A DNA stretch of 64,000 nt from Pandoraea anapnoica (lineage in GTDB: Bacteria > Pseudomonadota > Gammaproteobacteria > Burkholderiales > Burkholderiaceae). Location: contig NZ_CABPSP010000002.1 in assembly GCF_902459765.1 (NCBI RefSeq), forward strand, positions 434,001-498,000, given 5' to 3'. Position numbers and translations under genes: made by a program. Positions 1 to 8,438 of this stretch are shown here, piece by piece; positions within the stretch are counted from its first letter, which is position 1, and the number at the start of each line of letters is the position of its first letter. Under the pieces are notes generated by a model that was given only the letters and a program-made list of their open reading frames with translations, was not told the DNA's origin and did no database searches.

Positions 1-1009
1 CCGAGAAGCCGAACGCATGCACCAGACGCGGTGTCGTGCGGCTCATGCCGATGATCGGGTTGTCGTCGGGCGTTTCGCCTTCCACACCACTCCACGTGCG
101 AATCAGCAGCGCATTGCGCAGCGCAGGCAGCAACGCGCACGCTTCGCGCATGACGGCGCGCGTAGTGTCGGCCGACGGCTGGGCGTACTCGCCGTCGCCG
201 GTGCCGCGTCCGCCGCCGATCACGCAGTTGCCGCGCTCCACCTGCCGCGCATACACACCGCCGCCGTACACGCCGAGGTTGTGTCCGACAAATTTAGGCA
301 ACGGCTCCGTCACCCACATGTTCGGGTAGATGGCATGCATCGGCACGCGCTCACCGAACGTGCCTGCAATGTGGTTCGCCCACGCGCCGGAGGTATTGAG
401 CAACCAGTCGCAACTCACGTGCAGTTCGTCGCCGTTTTCCGGTTTCGCCGTCAGTTGGAAGCGCACGCCATCGTGCGTCACCGACGTAATCGGAGTGCGC
501 TCACGTACGTCTGCACCGAGGGCGCGGGCCGCACGCGCGAAGGCGGGCGAGACCAGACGCGGATTCGCGTGACCGTCGCTCATGCACAGCGAACCGCCAA
601 CGGCACCATCCCCCAGCCACGGGAAGCGCTCGCGAAACTCCGCGCCGCGAAACACCGTCGTGGACAAACCGTAGTTCTGCGCCATCGCCGACCACGCGTC
701 GAGGGGTTCGAGATCGCTCTCGCGACGTGCAAGCCTCAGGTGCCCCGAGCGGACGAATTCACCGTCGATGCCGATCAGCTCGGGCAGACGATCCCAGATC
801 CGGCGCGCCCGCATGGCGAGCGGCAACTGCACTTCCGGACGGCCCTGACAGCGCACGCCGCCGTAGTTCACGCCGCTGGCCTGGGCGCCGCAATAGCGCC
901 GCTCGAACAGCGCGACTTTCAGACCACGCTCGGCCAAAGCCCGTGCGGCCGAGGCACCGACCAGCCCGCCACCAGCGACGACCACGTCGTAATGCAGGGT
1001 CTCACTCAT
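1..1009 (-). CDS. FAD-dependent amine/imino-acid oxidoreductase, HcnC/DadA-like (3' end cut by window)
   Basis: DAO-family flavoenzyme predicted to oxidise an amino or imino acid. 336 codons are present and the C-terminus lies beyond base 1. The N-terminus has the FAD-binding Rossmann motif GGGLVGASAARALAERG (residues about 13-29) followed by the acidic FERR strand end. The later segment VIGGGRGTGDGEYAQPSADT and the SGVEGETPDDNPIIG stretch are typical of the family. The ATG at 1007-1009 overlaps the stop of the preceding gene (1002-1004), so the two are translationally coupled. Together with the two genes upstream it makes an A-B-C set like hydrogen cyanide synthase HcnABC or D-hydroxyproline dehydrogenase. 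This is the likely C subunit carrying the substrate site. The substrate cannot be read from the sequence. Confidence 0.85.
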   Translation of the reverse strand, partial: MSETLHYDVVVAGGGLVGASAARALAERGLKVALFERRYCGAQASGVNYGGVRCQGRPEVQLPLAMRARRIWDRLPELIGIDGEFVRSGHLRLARRESDLEPLDAWSAMAQNYGLSTTVFRGAEFRERFPWLGDGAVGGSLCMSDGHANPRLVSPAFARAARALGADVRERTPITSVTHDGVRFQLTAKPENGDELHVSCDWLLNTSGAWANHIAGTFGERVPMHAIYPNMWVTEPLPKFVGHNLGVYGGGVYARQVERGNCVIGGGRGTGDGEYAQPSADTTRAVMREACALLPALRNALLIRTWSGVEGETPDDNPIIGMSRTTPRLVHAFGFS

Positions 1010-2444
1010 CGCGCGCCTCCTCGGGAATGGCGGCGACATTTTCGTCGAATAACATCGGGGCAATCGGAATCGGTTTGATGGGCGCCTGCGCACGCAGCCG
1101 CCCCACTTGCGCATACGTCTGTCCGCTGGCATCGGCCAGCACATGACACGCCGCTTCGCCGCACATGCGCCCCTGACAGCGACCCATGCCCACACGGGTG
1201 AGCGCCTTCAGGCGGTTGATTTCGGTGACACCGTCCTGACGAATGCACTCGCGCAACGTGCCTGCACTGACCTCCTCGCAACGGCAGACGAGCATGTCGT
1301 CGGGCCACTGCGCGGCAGGATCTTTCGGCAGCGCAAAAGCCTGCTCGATGCCTTCGCGAAAACGACGGATGCTCGCGAGCTTGCGCTCGATGGTCGCGGC
1401 GTCCGGCATGGACGGGGCCGCAACGCCAAGGTCTTCGAGTAACGCCAGCGCTGCGCGACGGCCTGCGAGTTCGGCGGCGTCTGCCCCCGCGATGCCCGCA
1501 CCGTCGCCTGCGAGATAGATGCCGGGTTGCGAGCTGCGTCCGGCGGCGTCGCGCTCGGGCAGCCAGCATCGGTTGAGATCGTCGAACACGAAACGGCAGC
1601 CTGCGAGATCGGCCAGTTGCGTCTCCGGTCGCAGGCCGAAACCCAGACCGACGGCGTTGCATTCGACGCTCGACTCGCGACCGTTGTGCTGCCAGCGAAT
1701 CGCGCGCACACCAGCCGTGCCGTCGATGCCTTCGAGCGTCACGCCGTATTCGACGCGCACGCCACGCGAACGCAGCCATCCCAGGTAATAGACGCCTTTG
1801 GCAAACGTCGAAGGCTGACTCAGCAGACGCGGCGCGGCCTTCGCTTGTTCCACAAACGGGCTGGTATCGAGCACGGCGACGACATTCGCACCGGCTTTCG
1901 CATATTGATACGCCACGAGATACAGCAGCGGCCCGGTGCCCGCGAACACAACGCGCTCGCCAATGGCACAGCCCTGCGCCTTGAGCGCGACCTGTGCGCC
2001 GCCCAGCGTGTACACGCCCGGCAACGTCCAGCCCGGCACGGGCAGCACGCGGTCGGTCGCACCGCTGGCAATGATCAGATGCGTGAACGGGACCGGCGCT
2101 TCACGTCCGCCGTGCATGGTGTGCAAACGCTGCGGATCGCACGCCCACACGAGCGTCTCAGGCCGGTAATCGACCTGCGGCAGAAGCGCCGCCATCGCCT
2201 TGTGTACGGCATCGGCTTTCGCGGCTTCGAAACCGTACAGCGCCTGCTTGCTACGTACGAAACCTGCACCTTGCGGCGGCTGACGATAGATCTGGCCGCC
2301 CCAGCGAATGTTCTCGTCGAGCACGATCGGACGCACGCCCGCGGCGACCAGCGTTTGCGCGGCACGAATGCCCGCCGGCCCTGCGCCGACAATAACGATG
2401 TTCGCGACGTTGGCGTCCCGGGAATTCACGGCGCGCTCAGCCAT
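1002..2444 (-). CDS. NAD(P)/FAD-dependent oxidoreductase with BFD-like [2Fe-2S] domain, HcnB-like
   Basis: 480-residue B subunit of an HcnABC / opine- or hydroxyproline-dehydrogenase type complex. The N-terminal FAD Rossmann motif is VGAGPAGIRAA (about residues 15-25). A second nucleotide-binding motif, FAGTGPLLYLVA, lies near mid-protein. The C-terminus has a BFD-like [2Fe-2S] domain with cysteines in CRCEE and in GRCQGRMCGEAAC. The ATG at 2444 has GGAGG five bases upstream. A longer reading frame runs to 2555, but that part is arginine-rich and overlaps the preceding gene out of frame. The start overlaps the stop of the ferredoxin-like gene by 8 bp, so the genes form one operon. Electrons probably pass from the C subunit through this subunit to the respiratory chain (family knowledge). 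Confidence 0.87.
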   Translation of the reverse strand: MAERAVNSRDANVANIVIVGAGPAGIRAAQTLVAAGVRPIVLDENIRWGGQIYRQPPQGAGFVRSKQALYGFEAAKADAVHKAMAALLPQVDYRPETLVWACDPQRLHTMHGGREAPVPFTHLIIASGATDRVLPVPGWTLPGVYTLGGAQVALKAQGCAIGERVVFAGTGPLLYLVAYQYAKAGANVVAVLDTSPFVEQAKAAPRLLSQPSTFAKGVYYLGWLRSRGVRVEYGVTLEGIDGTAGVRAIRWQHNGRESSVECNAVGLGFGLRPETQLADLAGCRFVFDDLNRCWLPERDAAGRSSQPGIYLAGDGAGIAGADAAELAGRRAALALLEDLGVAAPSMPDAATIERKLASIRRFREGIEQAFALPKDPAAQWPDDMLVCRCEEVSAGTLRECIRQDGVTEINRLKALTRVGMGRCQGRMCGEAACHVLADASGQTYAQVGRLRAQAPIKPIPIAPMLFDENVAAIPEEARDE

Positions 2445-2835
2445 GCGAGCCTCCGTGCACTTCGTTGGCATCAGGCGCGCGCGTGACGATGCGCATGCCC
2501 GCCTGTATCGTCGTCGAGCAGGCGCGCAGGCGCGTGAGTTGGGCGTCGCCACCACCGGCGTTCACCGTTTCGCAACGCACCCAACAGTCCTGACATGCAC
2601 CGATCATGCAGAAACCGGCGCGCGGCGTGCCGCTGAATTCGCTGATGCGCACGTGCCGCTGATGCGTGAGGATAGCGGTGAGCAACGTGTCACCGGCGAG
2701 CGCCTGCACCGGTTCGCCGTCGATATAGAACGTCACGGGCGCACGTGCGGTCTCGGACAGACGCGTCAACTGCGGACGGCAAGCGGACGAGCCAGACGCG
2801 CGCACGTCTTGAGGAAATTGGGAAGAGCTGGACAT
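2437..2835 (-). CDS. (2Fe-2S)-binding protein, HcnA-like small subunit
   Basis: 132-residue ferredoxin-like A subunit. It has the SoxA/HcnA N-terminal fold signature: FYIDGEPVQALAGDTLLTAI near residues 36-55, then ISEFSGTPRAGFCMIGACQD and WVRC, which supply the cysteines expected to hold a plant-type [2Fe-2S] cluster. The chosen start at 2833-2835 gives the MSSSSQF beginning. The open frame continues upstream, but that part would overlap the permease gene and has no family resemblance. It lies 23 bp downstream of the permease stop and overlaps the HcnB-like gene, so import and oxidation are probably expressed together. Confidence 0.82.
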   Translation of the reverse strand: MSSSSQFPQDVRASGSSACRPQLTRLSETARAPVTFYIDGEPVQALAGDTLLTAILTHQRHVRISEFSGTPRAGFCMIGACQDCWVRCETVNAGGGDAQLTRLRACSTTIQAGMRIVTRAPDANEVHGGSHG

Positions 2836-2858
2836 AAGCGTCGTCGTGGGGCGTGCGG

Positions 2859-3653
2859 TCAATGCTGGCCGATGAGAATGCGATTCAGACCGTAGATGCG
2901 GTCGAGCAACAGCATCGCGCCGAGCGTGACAGCAATGACGAGCGCCGAGACGGACGCCATCATCGGATCGATCGACTCGGTGGCGTACATATACATGCGC
3001 ACCGGCAACGTGACGGTTTGTGGCGCGGTGAGGAAGACCGACATCGTCAGTTCGTCGAAACTGTTGATGAACGCCAGCAACCAGCCACCGGTAATGCCCG
3101 GCAAAATCATCGGCATGGTCACGCGACGGAACGTCGTCCACGACCCCGCTCCGAGCGAGGCCGCCGCGTTCTCGACGCTGCGGTCCAGGCCGCTGATCGA
3201 GGCGAGCACGAGACGCATGATGAACGGCGTCACGACGATCATGTGCGCGAAGATGAGCGCGCCGAACGAGCCCGTCACACCGAGCATGGCGAAGAAGCGC
3301 AGCAGCGCGATGCCGAGCACGAGGCCCGGAATCACCAGCGGCGAGAGCAGCAGACCGTTGAGGAAGTTGCGGCCCGGGAAGCGCGAACGACCGATGGCGA
3401 GCGCCGCAGGCAATGCAATCGCGAGCGAGAGCGTGGCCGAGATGAACGCCAGCTTCAGGCTGGTAAAGAACGACGCGATGAAGTCGGGATAGTCGAGAAT
3501 CGCCCGGAACCAGCGCAGCGAGATACCGCGCGTGGGCAGCGAGAGCGTCTGCTCCGGCGTGAACGCGACCAGCACCACGATGATCATCGGGGCGAGAACG
3601 AAGAGGATGACGAGCGTGTGGAACGCGAGCGCCAGGGGACTATTTTTACGCAT
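2859..3653 (-). CDS. ABC transporter permease, PotC-type (spermidine/putrescine/opine family)
   Basis: 264-residue inner-membrane permease with about six hydrophobic segments, starting with ALAFHTLVILFVLAPMIIVV. The EAA-loop that contacts the ATPase is seen as ENAAASLGAGSWTTFRRVTM with PMILPGITGG after it (about residues 155-185). The length suits PotC/YdcV-type permeases. It sits 48 bp after the PotB-type permease and ahead of the oxidoreductase subunits. The cargo is probably a cationic amine or imino acid degraded by those enzymes; this is inferred from context only. No periplasmic binding protein is seen in the window and it may lie to the left. Confidence 0.87.
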   Translation of the reverse strand: MRKNSPLALAFHTLVILFVLAPMIIVVLVAFTPEQTLSLPTRGISLRWFRAILDYPDFIASFFTSLKLAFISATLSLAIALPAALAIGRSRFPGRNFLNGLLLSPLVIPGLVLGIALLRFFAMLGVTGSFGALIFAHMIVVTPFIMRLVLASISGLDRSVENAAASLGAGSWTTFRRVTMPMILPGITGGWLLAFINSFDELTMSVFLTAPQTVTLPVRMYMYATESIDPMMASVSALVIAVTLGAMLLLDRIYGLNRILIGQH

Positions 3654-3701
3654 GATGGCGAGTGAGTTCTGTTCTGCTTCAGTTCGGCAATAGCGTTGGC
3701 C

Positions 3702-4607
3702 TTAGCCCATGCTGCGCGAGTAACGGCGGTCGAGCAGACGGTAGTACGTCAGCATCACGATCAGGTTCGCCACCAGGAGCAATACAGCGATGGTCGCGCC
3801 CAGTGGCCAGTTCAGTGAGCTGAGGAACTGGTCGTAGACAGCGGTCGCGGCCACTTTGAGACGGCGTCCGCCCAGCAGGCTCGGAATCGCGAAAGCGCTT
3901 GCAGACAAGCCGAACACCATCAGGCTGCCCGAAAGAATGCCCGGCACCAGTTGCGGCAGCACGATGCGGCGCAGCGTCGTCGCTTGCGACGCCATGAGCG
4001 AGAGTGCTGCGTTTTCCGTCTGCGGATCTAGGCGTTGCAGCGACGTCCACACCGGAATCACCATGAACGGCAGCATCACGTGCGCCAGCGCCACGACGAT
4101 GGCGAAGTTGGTGTATTCCATCTTGAACGGCCCCATGCCGACCAGCCCGAACGCCTGATTGATCAGGCCGCCCGAACTGAGCAACATGCTCCAGCCGAAC
4201 GCGCGCACCACGATGGACACGAGCAGCGGCGAAAGAATGATGAGCAGGAACAGCGAGCGCCACGGGTCGCCCATGCGCGAGAGCACGTAGGCTTCGAACG
4301 TCCCCACCACGGCGCAGATCGCGGTGACCGTGAGCGAGATGCCGAACGTGCGCAGGAAGATCGTGTGAAAGTACGAGTCGAACAGCACTTCCTTGTAGTT
4401 CTCGAACTGGAACGCGGCAATCGGGCCGCTTGCCGGATCGAACTGATAAAACGTGAGCGCGAGCGTCATGAGCAACGGGATCAGCACCAGCGCCACGAAC
4501 AACAGCATGGCGGGCGCACTCATCACCCACATCGGCAGATAGGCGCTCCACGGCGCGCGCGCGACCGGCGCGGCGTCCGCGCGCGGGACTTGCAGCGTCT
4601 CAGCCAT
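3702..4607 (-). CDS. ABC transporter permease, PotB-type
   Basis: 301-residue inner-membrane permease with about six transmembrane stretches, including PAMLLFVALVLIPLLMTLAL near the N-terminus. The EAA loop reads ENAALSLMASQATTLRRIVL then PQLVPGILSG (about residues 200-230). Its ATG overlaps the stop of the ATPase gene (4600-4602) by 8 bp, showing a single transcription unit. It pairs with the PotC-type permease to form the membrane channel of the importer. The N-terminus carries an alanine/arginine-rich cytosolic tail of about 30 residues before the first membrane helix. Confidence 0.87.
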   Translation of the reverse strand: MAETLQVPRADAAPVARAPWSAYLPMWVMSAPAMLLFVALVLIPLLMTLALTFYQFDPASGPIAAFQFENYKEVLFDSYFHTIFLRTFGISLTVTAICAVVGTFEAYVLSRMGDPWRSLFLLIILSPLLVSIVVRAFGWSMLLSSGGLINQAFGLVGMGPFKMEYTNFAIVVALAHVMLPFMVIPVWTSLQRLDPQTENAALSLMASQATTLRRIVLPQLVPGILSGSLMVFGLSASAFAIPSLLGGRRLKVAATAVYDQFLSSLNWPLGATIAVLLLVANLIVMLTYYRLLDRRYSRSMG

Positions 4608-5694
4608 TCGCGCACGCTCCTGCGGAAACGAAGCGCACGGCTTCCGGCTGCCAGTCCAGACCGACCGACGCGCCTTCGTTCAACGGCTCGCCGCCTTCGT
4701 TCTGGCAACACACGAGCACCTCGCCCAACGGGCTGTCGACGCGGTACAGCCACTGGCTGCCGAGGAAGAAGCGGCTTGTCACCGTCGCCGACAGACGGCC
4801 GGTCGACGGGGCGCATAAGCGCACCTTTTCCGGACGCAGGCACATGGTGATGACGTCGCCCACCGCCATGCCACGGTCGCGCGGCGCTAGGTCGGCGAGC
4901 GCGGCACGCTGAGTCAGTTGCGCGCCCAGTTCGATATGCAGATGCTCACCGTCGCGCGCGGCAACGCGCCCGTCGAGCATGTTCGCCTTGCCGATGAACT
5001 GCGAGACGAACGGCGTTTCCGGACGCTCGTAAGCGCGGTACGGTGTGTCGACCTGCGTGATGCGCCCAGCTTCCATGACCACGACGCGATCGCTGATCGA
5101 CAGCGCTTCGGATTGGTCGTGCGTCACCATGATGGTGGTCGTGCCGATCTTGCGCTGGATCGAACGCAGTTCGAACTGCATGTCTTCGCGCAGCTTGGCG
5201 TCGAGGTTGGACATCGGCTCGTCGAGCAACAGCACCGGCGGCGCGATCACCACGGCGCGGGCGATGGCCACGCGCTGACGCTGGCCGCCCGAGAGCTCAC
5301 GCGGGAAGCGATGACCCAGCGCTTCGAGCCGCACAAGCGCGAGCGCTTCACGAATGCGGTCCTTGCGTTCCGACTTGTCGACGCCTCGCATCTCCAGACC
5401 GAAGCCGACGTTGTCCGCCACGGTCATGTGCGGGAACAGCGCGTAGCTCTGGAACACGATGCCCAGACCGCGCTTGTTCGGCCGCATGTTCGTGATGTCG
5501 CGCCCGTCGAGCGTAATGCGCCCGGTCGTGGCTTCGACGAAGCCCGCGATCATCTGCAACGTGGTGGTCTTGCCGCAGCCCGAGGGGCCGAGCAGCGAGA
5601 CAAACTCGCCCTTCTCCACCGAGAGATTGACGTTCGAGACGGCGTTCAGCTCGCCAAACGTCTTGGAAACATCCGTCAAAGTCAGAAAAGACAT
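4600..5694 (-). CDS. ABC transporter ATP-binding protein, PotA-type
   Basis: 364-residue ATPase of the importer. Walker A is GPSGCGKTT (residues 36-44), the signature is LSGGQRQRVAIARA, Walker B is VLLLDEPMSNLDA and the switch histidine lies in MVTHDQSEA. A C-terminal TOBE-like domain follows (about residues 275-360). The start MSFLTLT at 5692-5694 is preceded by GAAGG. The frame is open a further 24 codons upstream but into the promoter region. It is the first gene of the operon and diverges from the IclR regulator, so it probably responds to that regulator through the repeated motif in between. Confidence 0.9.
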   Translation of the reverse strand: MSFLTLTDVSKTFGELNAVSNVNLSVEKGEFVSLLGPSGCGKTTTLQMIAGFVEATTGRITLDGRDITNMRPNKRGLGIVFQSYALFPHMTVADNVGFGLEMRGVDKSERKDRIREALALVRLEALGHRFPRELSGGQRQRVAIARAVVIAPPVLLLDEPMSNLDAKLREDMQFELRSIQRKIGTTTIMVTHDQSEALSISDRVVVMEAGRITQVDTPYRAYERPETPFVSQFIGKANMLDGRVAARDGEHLHIELGAQLTQRAALADLAPRDRGMAVGDVITMCLRPEKVRLCAPSTGRLSATVTSRFFLGSQWLYRVDSPLGEVLVCCQNEGGEPLNEGASVGLDWQPEAVRFVSAGACANG

Positions 5695-5780
5695 GGTCAC
5701 TACCTTCGGACGCTCGCGCGTCGCATGAAATGCAATTGCATCGAACAGTAGCGAGCCAAATTGCATGTCGCAAGATAACG

Positions 5781-5827
5781 ATTCCGTGAAATGAGATAAA
5801 TTTTCAAATTATTTCATTTGACGGAAT
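5781..5827. promoter_or_regulatory. Inverted pair of 17-bp operator-like motifs
   Basis: The motif ATTTCATTTGACGGAAT occurs directly at 5811-5827. A 15/17 match, ATCTCATTTCACGGAAT, lies on the minus strand at 5781-5797. The two face each other about 13 bp apart, just upstream of the potA-like start. A third copy lies at 5962-5978. The arrangement suits binding by the dimeric or tetrameric IclR protein encoded next door; that link is inference. Confidence 0.6.
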
Positions 5828-5961
5828 ATTTCACGGATGGACAGAGTCTTTCATTTCGCGCCACCGTCTCGGGATAATCCCTAACTTATGCCGAATATTG
5901 ATTGTTTTTACAGGTTTTGACGCATCGCGCCTGTTTTCAAGTCGTAGCGGCTTACGCTAGT

Positions 5962-5978
5962 ATTTCGTTTGACGGAAT
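5962..5978 (+). promoter_or_regulatory. Third copy of the 17-bp operator-like motif, ahead of the IclR gene
   Basis: ATTTCGTTTGACGGAAT matches the copy at 5811-5827 in 16 of 17 positions. It ends 13 bp before the IclR ATG at 5992. A repressor bound here would block the regulator's own expression, so autoregulation is likely (inference). Confidence 0.55.
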
Positions 5979-5991
5979 ATTCGAGACCCTG

Positions 5992-6861
5992 ATGACCACC
6001 TCCGATTCACCCCGCGCAACGGCAAACTCGTCTGCGGAATCCGCCGGCGCGGGCATATTGCAACGCACGTTTGCCGTCATCCGTGCCCTCGGTGAAGCCA
6101 AGCCCGAAGGCGAGCGCGTCACCCACATCGCAAAAGCCGTCGGCCTGAGTCAGGCGACGGTGCACCGCATTCTTCATGCGCTCATCGCCGAGCAGGTCGT
6201 GGAACAGGACGAGTCGTCCAAGCTTTACCGGCTGAGCATCGATTTCTTCGCGATGGCCGCTCAGGCGGGCAACCCGAGCGGCATGCGCACGTTGTGCCGC
6301 CCGTCGCTGCTGCGGTTGTGCGCCAGTCTGGGTGACACGATTTTTCTGCTGGTGCGCAGCAGCTTCGATGCCGTGTGCCTCGACATGTGCGAAGGCCCCT
6401 TCCCGATCCGTTCGTTCACCGGCGACATCGGCGGACGTGTGGCACTGGGCGTGGGTCAGGGCAGTCTGGCGATTCTGGCGTTCCTGCCGGAGGCCGAGCG
6501 CGAGGAGATCATCCGCTTCAACGTGCCGCGACTGCGGGGCTACGGCGTGCTCGACGAGGTGTATCTGCGCACGGAGATCGAGCGGGTACGTCAGTTGGGC
6601 TACGCCGGGAGCAACAGCGGTGTGCTCGACGGCATGGCCGGCGTCGCCGTGCCGGTGTTCGACCGCATGGGGCATGCCGTGGCCGCGCTGAGCGTGGGCA
6701 CACTGGCCGCGCGGCTGTCGCAGGATCGCTTGCCGATGGTGGTGGAACTGTTGCGGCGTCAGGCCGAACTGATCGGCCCCCAGACGAATCCATTCGACGT
6801 CGCCATGCGCCGCCCGATGCACGGTCTCACGCGCGCGCTCACGACGGAGCCGCTTGCTTAA
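5992..6861 (+). CDS. IclR-family transcriptional regulator
   Basis: 289-residue regulator. The N-terminal winged helix-turn-helix (about residues 20-85) includes VTHIAKAVGLSQATVHRILH. The C-terminal IclR effector domain follows (about 100-270), with segments such as GRVALGVGQGSLAILAF and DGMAGVAVPVFD. The ATG at 5992 leaves a normal-length N-terminus; the frame is open 30 codons further up, but into the operator region. It is divergent from the transporter-oxidoreductase operon and most likely controls it in response to the imported substrate or a breakdown product. IclR proteins act as repressors or activators, and which applies here cannot be told. Confidence 0.9.
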   Translation: MTTSDSPRATANSSAESAGAGILQRTFAVIRALGEAKPEGERVTHIAKAVGLSQATVHRILHALIAEQVVEQDESSKLYRLSIDFFAMAAQAGNPSGMRTLCRPSLLRLCASLGDTIFLLVRSSFDAVCLDMCEGPFPIRSFTGDIGGRVALGVGQGSLAILAFLPEAEREEIIRFNVPRLRGYGVLDEVYLRTEIERVRQLGYAGSNSGVLDGMAGVAVPVFDRMGHAVAALSVGTLAARLSQDRLPMVVELLRRQAELIGPQTNPFDVAMRRPMHGLTRALTTEPLA

Positions 6862-6869
6862 CATTTGGC

Positions 6870-6906
6870 GGACGGAGTGGCGCCGACGACGGAATCCGTC
6901 CTTTTG
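6870..6906 (+). terminator. Possible weak intrinsic terminator after the IclR gene
   Basis: GGACGGA (6870-6876) can pair with TCCGTCC (6895-6901) and is followed by TTTT. The 18-nt loop is long and the stem only 7 bp, so it is a weak candidate. Confidence 0.35.
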
Positions 6907-7021
6907 ATGGCCGAAAATGGCCAGCGTTTCATGCAAGGGGCTGCGAGAATTGCGAGCGGGCCCGGCCCCCTTTTCCTTTTTTCTTATCCCCTTCGGCCGC
7001 GGCCTTCAGTGGAGAGCAGAT

Positions 7022-7498
7022 ATGGCATCAGGCGAACACGAGTACCGCGTCAATGTGGAATGGATCGGCAATCAGGGCAGCGGCACCTCGGGCTATCGCG
7101 CGTACGGGCGCAATCACGAAATTCGCGTTGACGGCAAACCCACGATTCCCGGCTCGGCGGACCCGGCCTTTCGCGGCGATGCCGCTCGCTGGAATCCGGA
7201 AGATTTGCTGGTCGCGTCGGCAAGCGCTTGTCACAAGCTCTGGTACCTGCATCTGTGCGCCGAGGCCGGGATCGTCGTCGAACGGTATGAGGACAACGCC
7301 GTCGGCACGATGCTCGATACACCCACCGAAGGACGCTTCACCCGCATCGTCCTGCGTCCGCACGTGTCGATTCGTGCGGGCGGCGACGTCGCGCTCGCCG
7401 AACAGTTGCATCACGCCGCGCACGAGAAGTGCTACATCGCCAATTCGGTCAATTTCCCGATCGAATGCGAAGCGGTCATCGAGACGGTCGAGGTTTGA
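7022..7498 (+). CDS. OsmC-family protein
   Basis: 158-residue OsmC/Ohr-fold protein. The two redox cysteines of the family are visible, Cys70 in SASACHKLW and Cys137 in HEKCYIANS, as is the NPEDLLVASASAC block typical of OsmC. Such proteins reduce organic hydroperoxides with thiol cofactors. Whether this one does so or handles another substrate is not determined. The start at 7022 has GGAGAG about 6 bp upstream, so a longer open frame from 6917 is rejected. It stands alone, followed by a strong terminator, with no obvious OhrR-type regulator next to it. Confidence 0.88.
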   Translation: MASGEHEYRVNVEWIGNQGSGTSGYRAYGRNHEIRVDGKPTIPGSADPAFRGDAARWNPEDLLVASASACHKLWYLHLCAEAGIVVERYEDNAVGTMLDTPTEGRFTRIVLRPHVSIRAGGDVALAEQLHHAAHEKCYIANSVNFPIECEAVIETVEV

Positions 7499-7548
7499 CG
7501 CATCGATTGACCGGTGCGTGACGGCTTGATATGATCGGCTCACTTTGA

Positions 7549-7586
7549 AAACGCCCTCCCGGTTCGCCGGGAGGGCGTTTCGTTTT
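7549..7586 (+). terminator. Strong intrinsic terminator after the OsmC gene
   Basis: A perfect 14-bp stem (7549-7562 with 7567-7580) closed by a TTCG tetraloop, ending in GTTT then CGTTTT. The symmetrical A and T runs could let it act in both directions. Confidence 0.85.
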
Positions 7587-7615
7587 GGTTCCACTCACAA
7601 CATTGGAATCAAGAC

Positions 7616-8422
7616 ATGACTATTTCCGCAGAATGCTTCGCCGCTGCTGGCTACCTCCTCGGCCATGCACGATATGGCGACGGCCCTGCGCCCGTGCTCG
7701 TCATGCACGACTGGCTCGGCGATCACACCAGCTTCGACGCCGCAATGCCCTGGCTCGACGGCCGCGCATTCACTTACGTCTTCGTCGATCTACGCGGCTA
7801 CGGGCTCTCCATCGATTTGACGGGCGATTACACGGTGAACGAAATTGCCGCCGATTGCCTCAGGCTCGCCGATCACCTCGGCTGGCAGCGCTTTCACGTG
7901 ATCGGTCATTCGATGACAGGGATGGTGACGCAACGTCTGGCGGTCGATGCACCGTCGCGCATCGCAAGCGCCGTTGCCGTGTGCCCGGTGTCGGCGACCG
8001 GAAATCGGCTGAATCCCGAAGCCCTCGCCTTCTTCTCAAGCACGACGAACGACGACGCCGCCTTGCGGCGATTGCTCAAGTTCGTCAGCGGCGGACTATC
8101 CGACGTTTGGGTGGATCGCAAGGTCAGGCAGAACCGCACCACGGTCTCACCGGCCTGCCGCGCTCGGTACCTCGATATGCTGGTGACAACGGATTTCGCC
8201 GCAGAAGTTCAGGGGGCAGAAGGAACGGAAACCCCGTTTCTGGTGATCGTCGGTGACAAGGATCCCGGACTCGATGCGGCCGCAATGGCGCAGACCTTTC
8301 TCGCATGGCATCCGAACGCGATGCTGGAAGTCATGCCGAACTGCGGGCACTACCCTATGCAGGCATGTCCGCCGTATTTCGCGACCGTGATCGAGGACTT
8401 CCTCACGCAAAACGGCCTCTGA
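7616..8422 (+). CDS. Alpha/beta hydrolase
   Basis: 268-residue soluble hydrolase. The nucleophile elbow is GHSMTG (Ser99), the likely acid is the Asp in VGDKDPG and the catalytic His is in NCGHYP, all in the family's order. The oxyanion-side region HDWLGD lies near residue 31. There is no signal peptide. It is convergent with the DUF72 gene and has no operon partner, so the substrate is unknown. Haloperoxidase-like or carboxylic-ester hydrolase activity would both fit the sequence. Confidence 0.85.
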   Translation: MTISAECFAAAGYLLGHARYGDGPAPVLVMHDWLGDHTSFDAAMPWLDGRAFTYVFVDLRGYGLSIDLTGDYTVNEIAADCLRLADHLGWQRFHVIGHSMTGMVTQRLAVDAPSRIASAVAVCPVSATGNRLNPEALAFFSSTTNDDAALRRLLKFVSGGLSDVWVDRKVRQNRTTVSPACRARYLDMLVTTDFAAEVQGAEGTETPFLVIVGDKDPGLDAAAMAQTFLAWHPNAMLEVMPNCGHYPMQACPPYFATVIEDFLTQNGL

Positions 8423-8438
8423 TCCCGGCGGTCTGAGG

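Noticed and set aside
2853-3665. A 270-codon plus-strand frame over the PotC-type permease, rich in E, R and H
   Set aside because: It is the complement of a hydrophobic permease; the charged repetitive product is an artefact of that composition.
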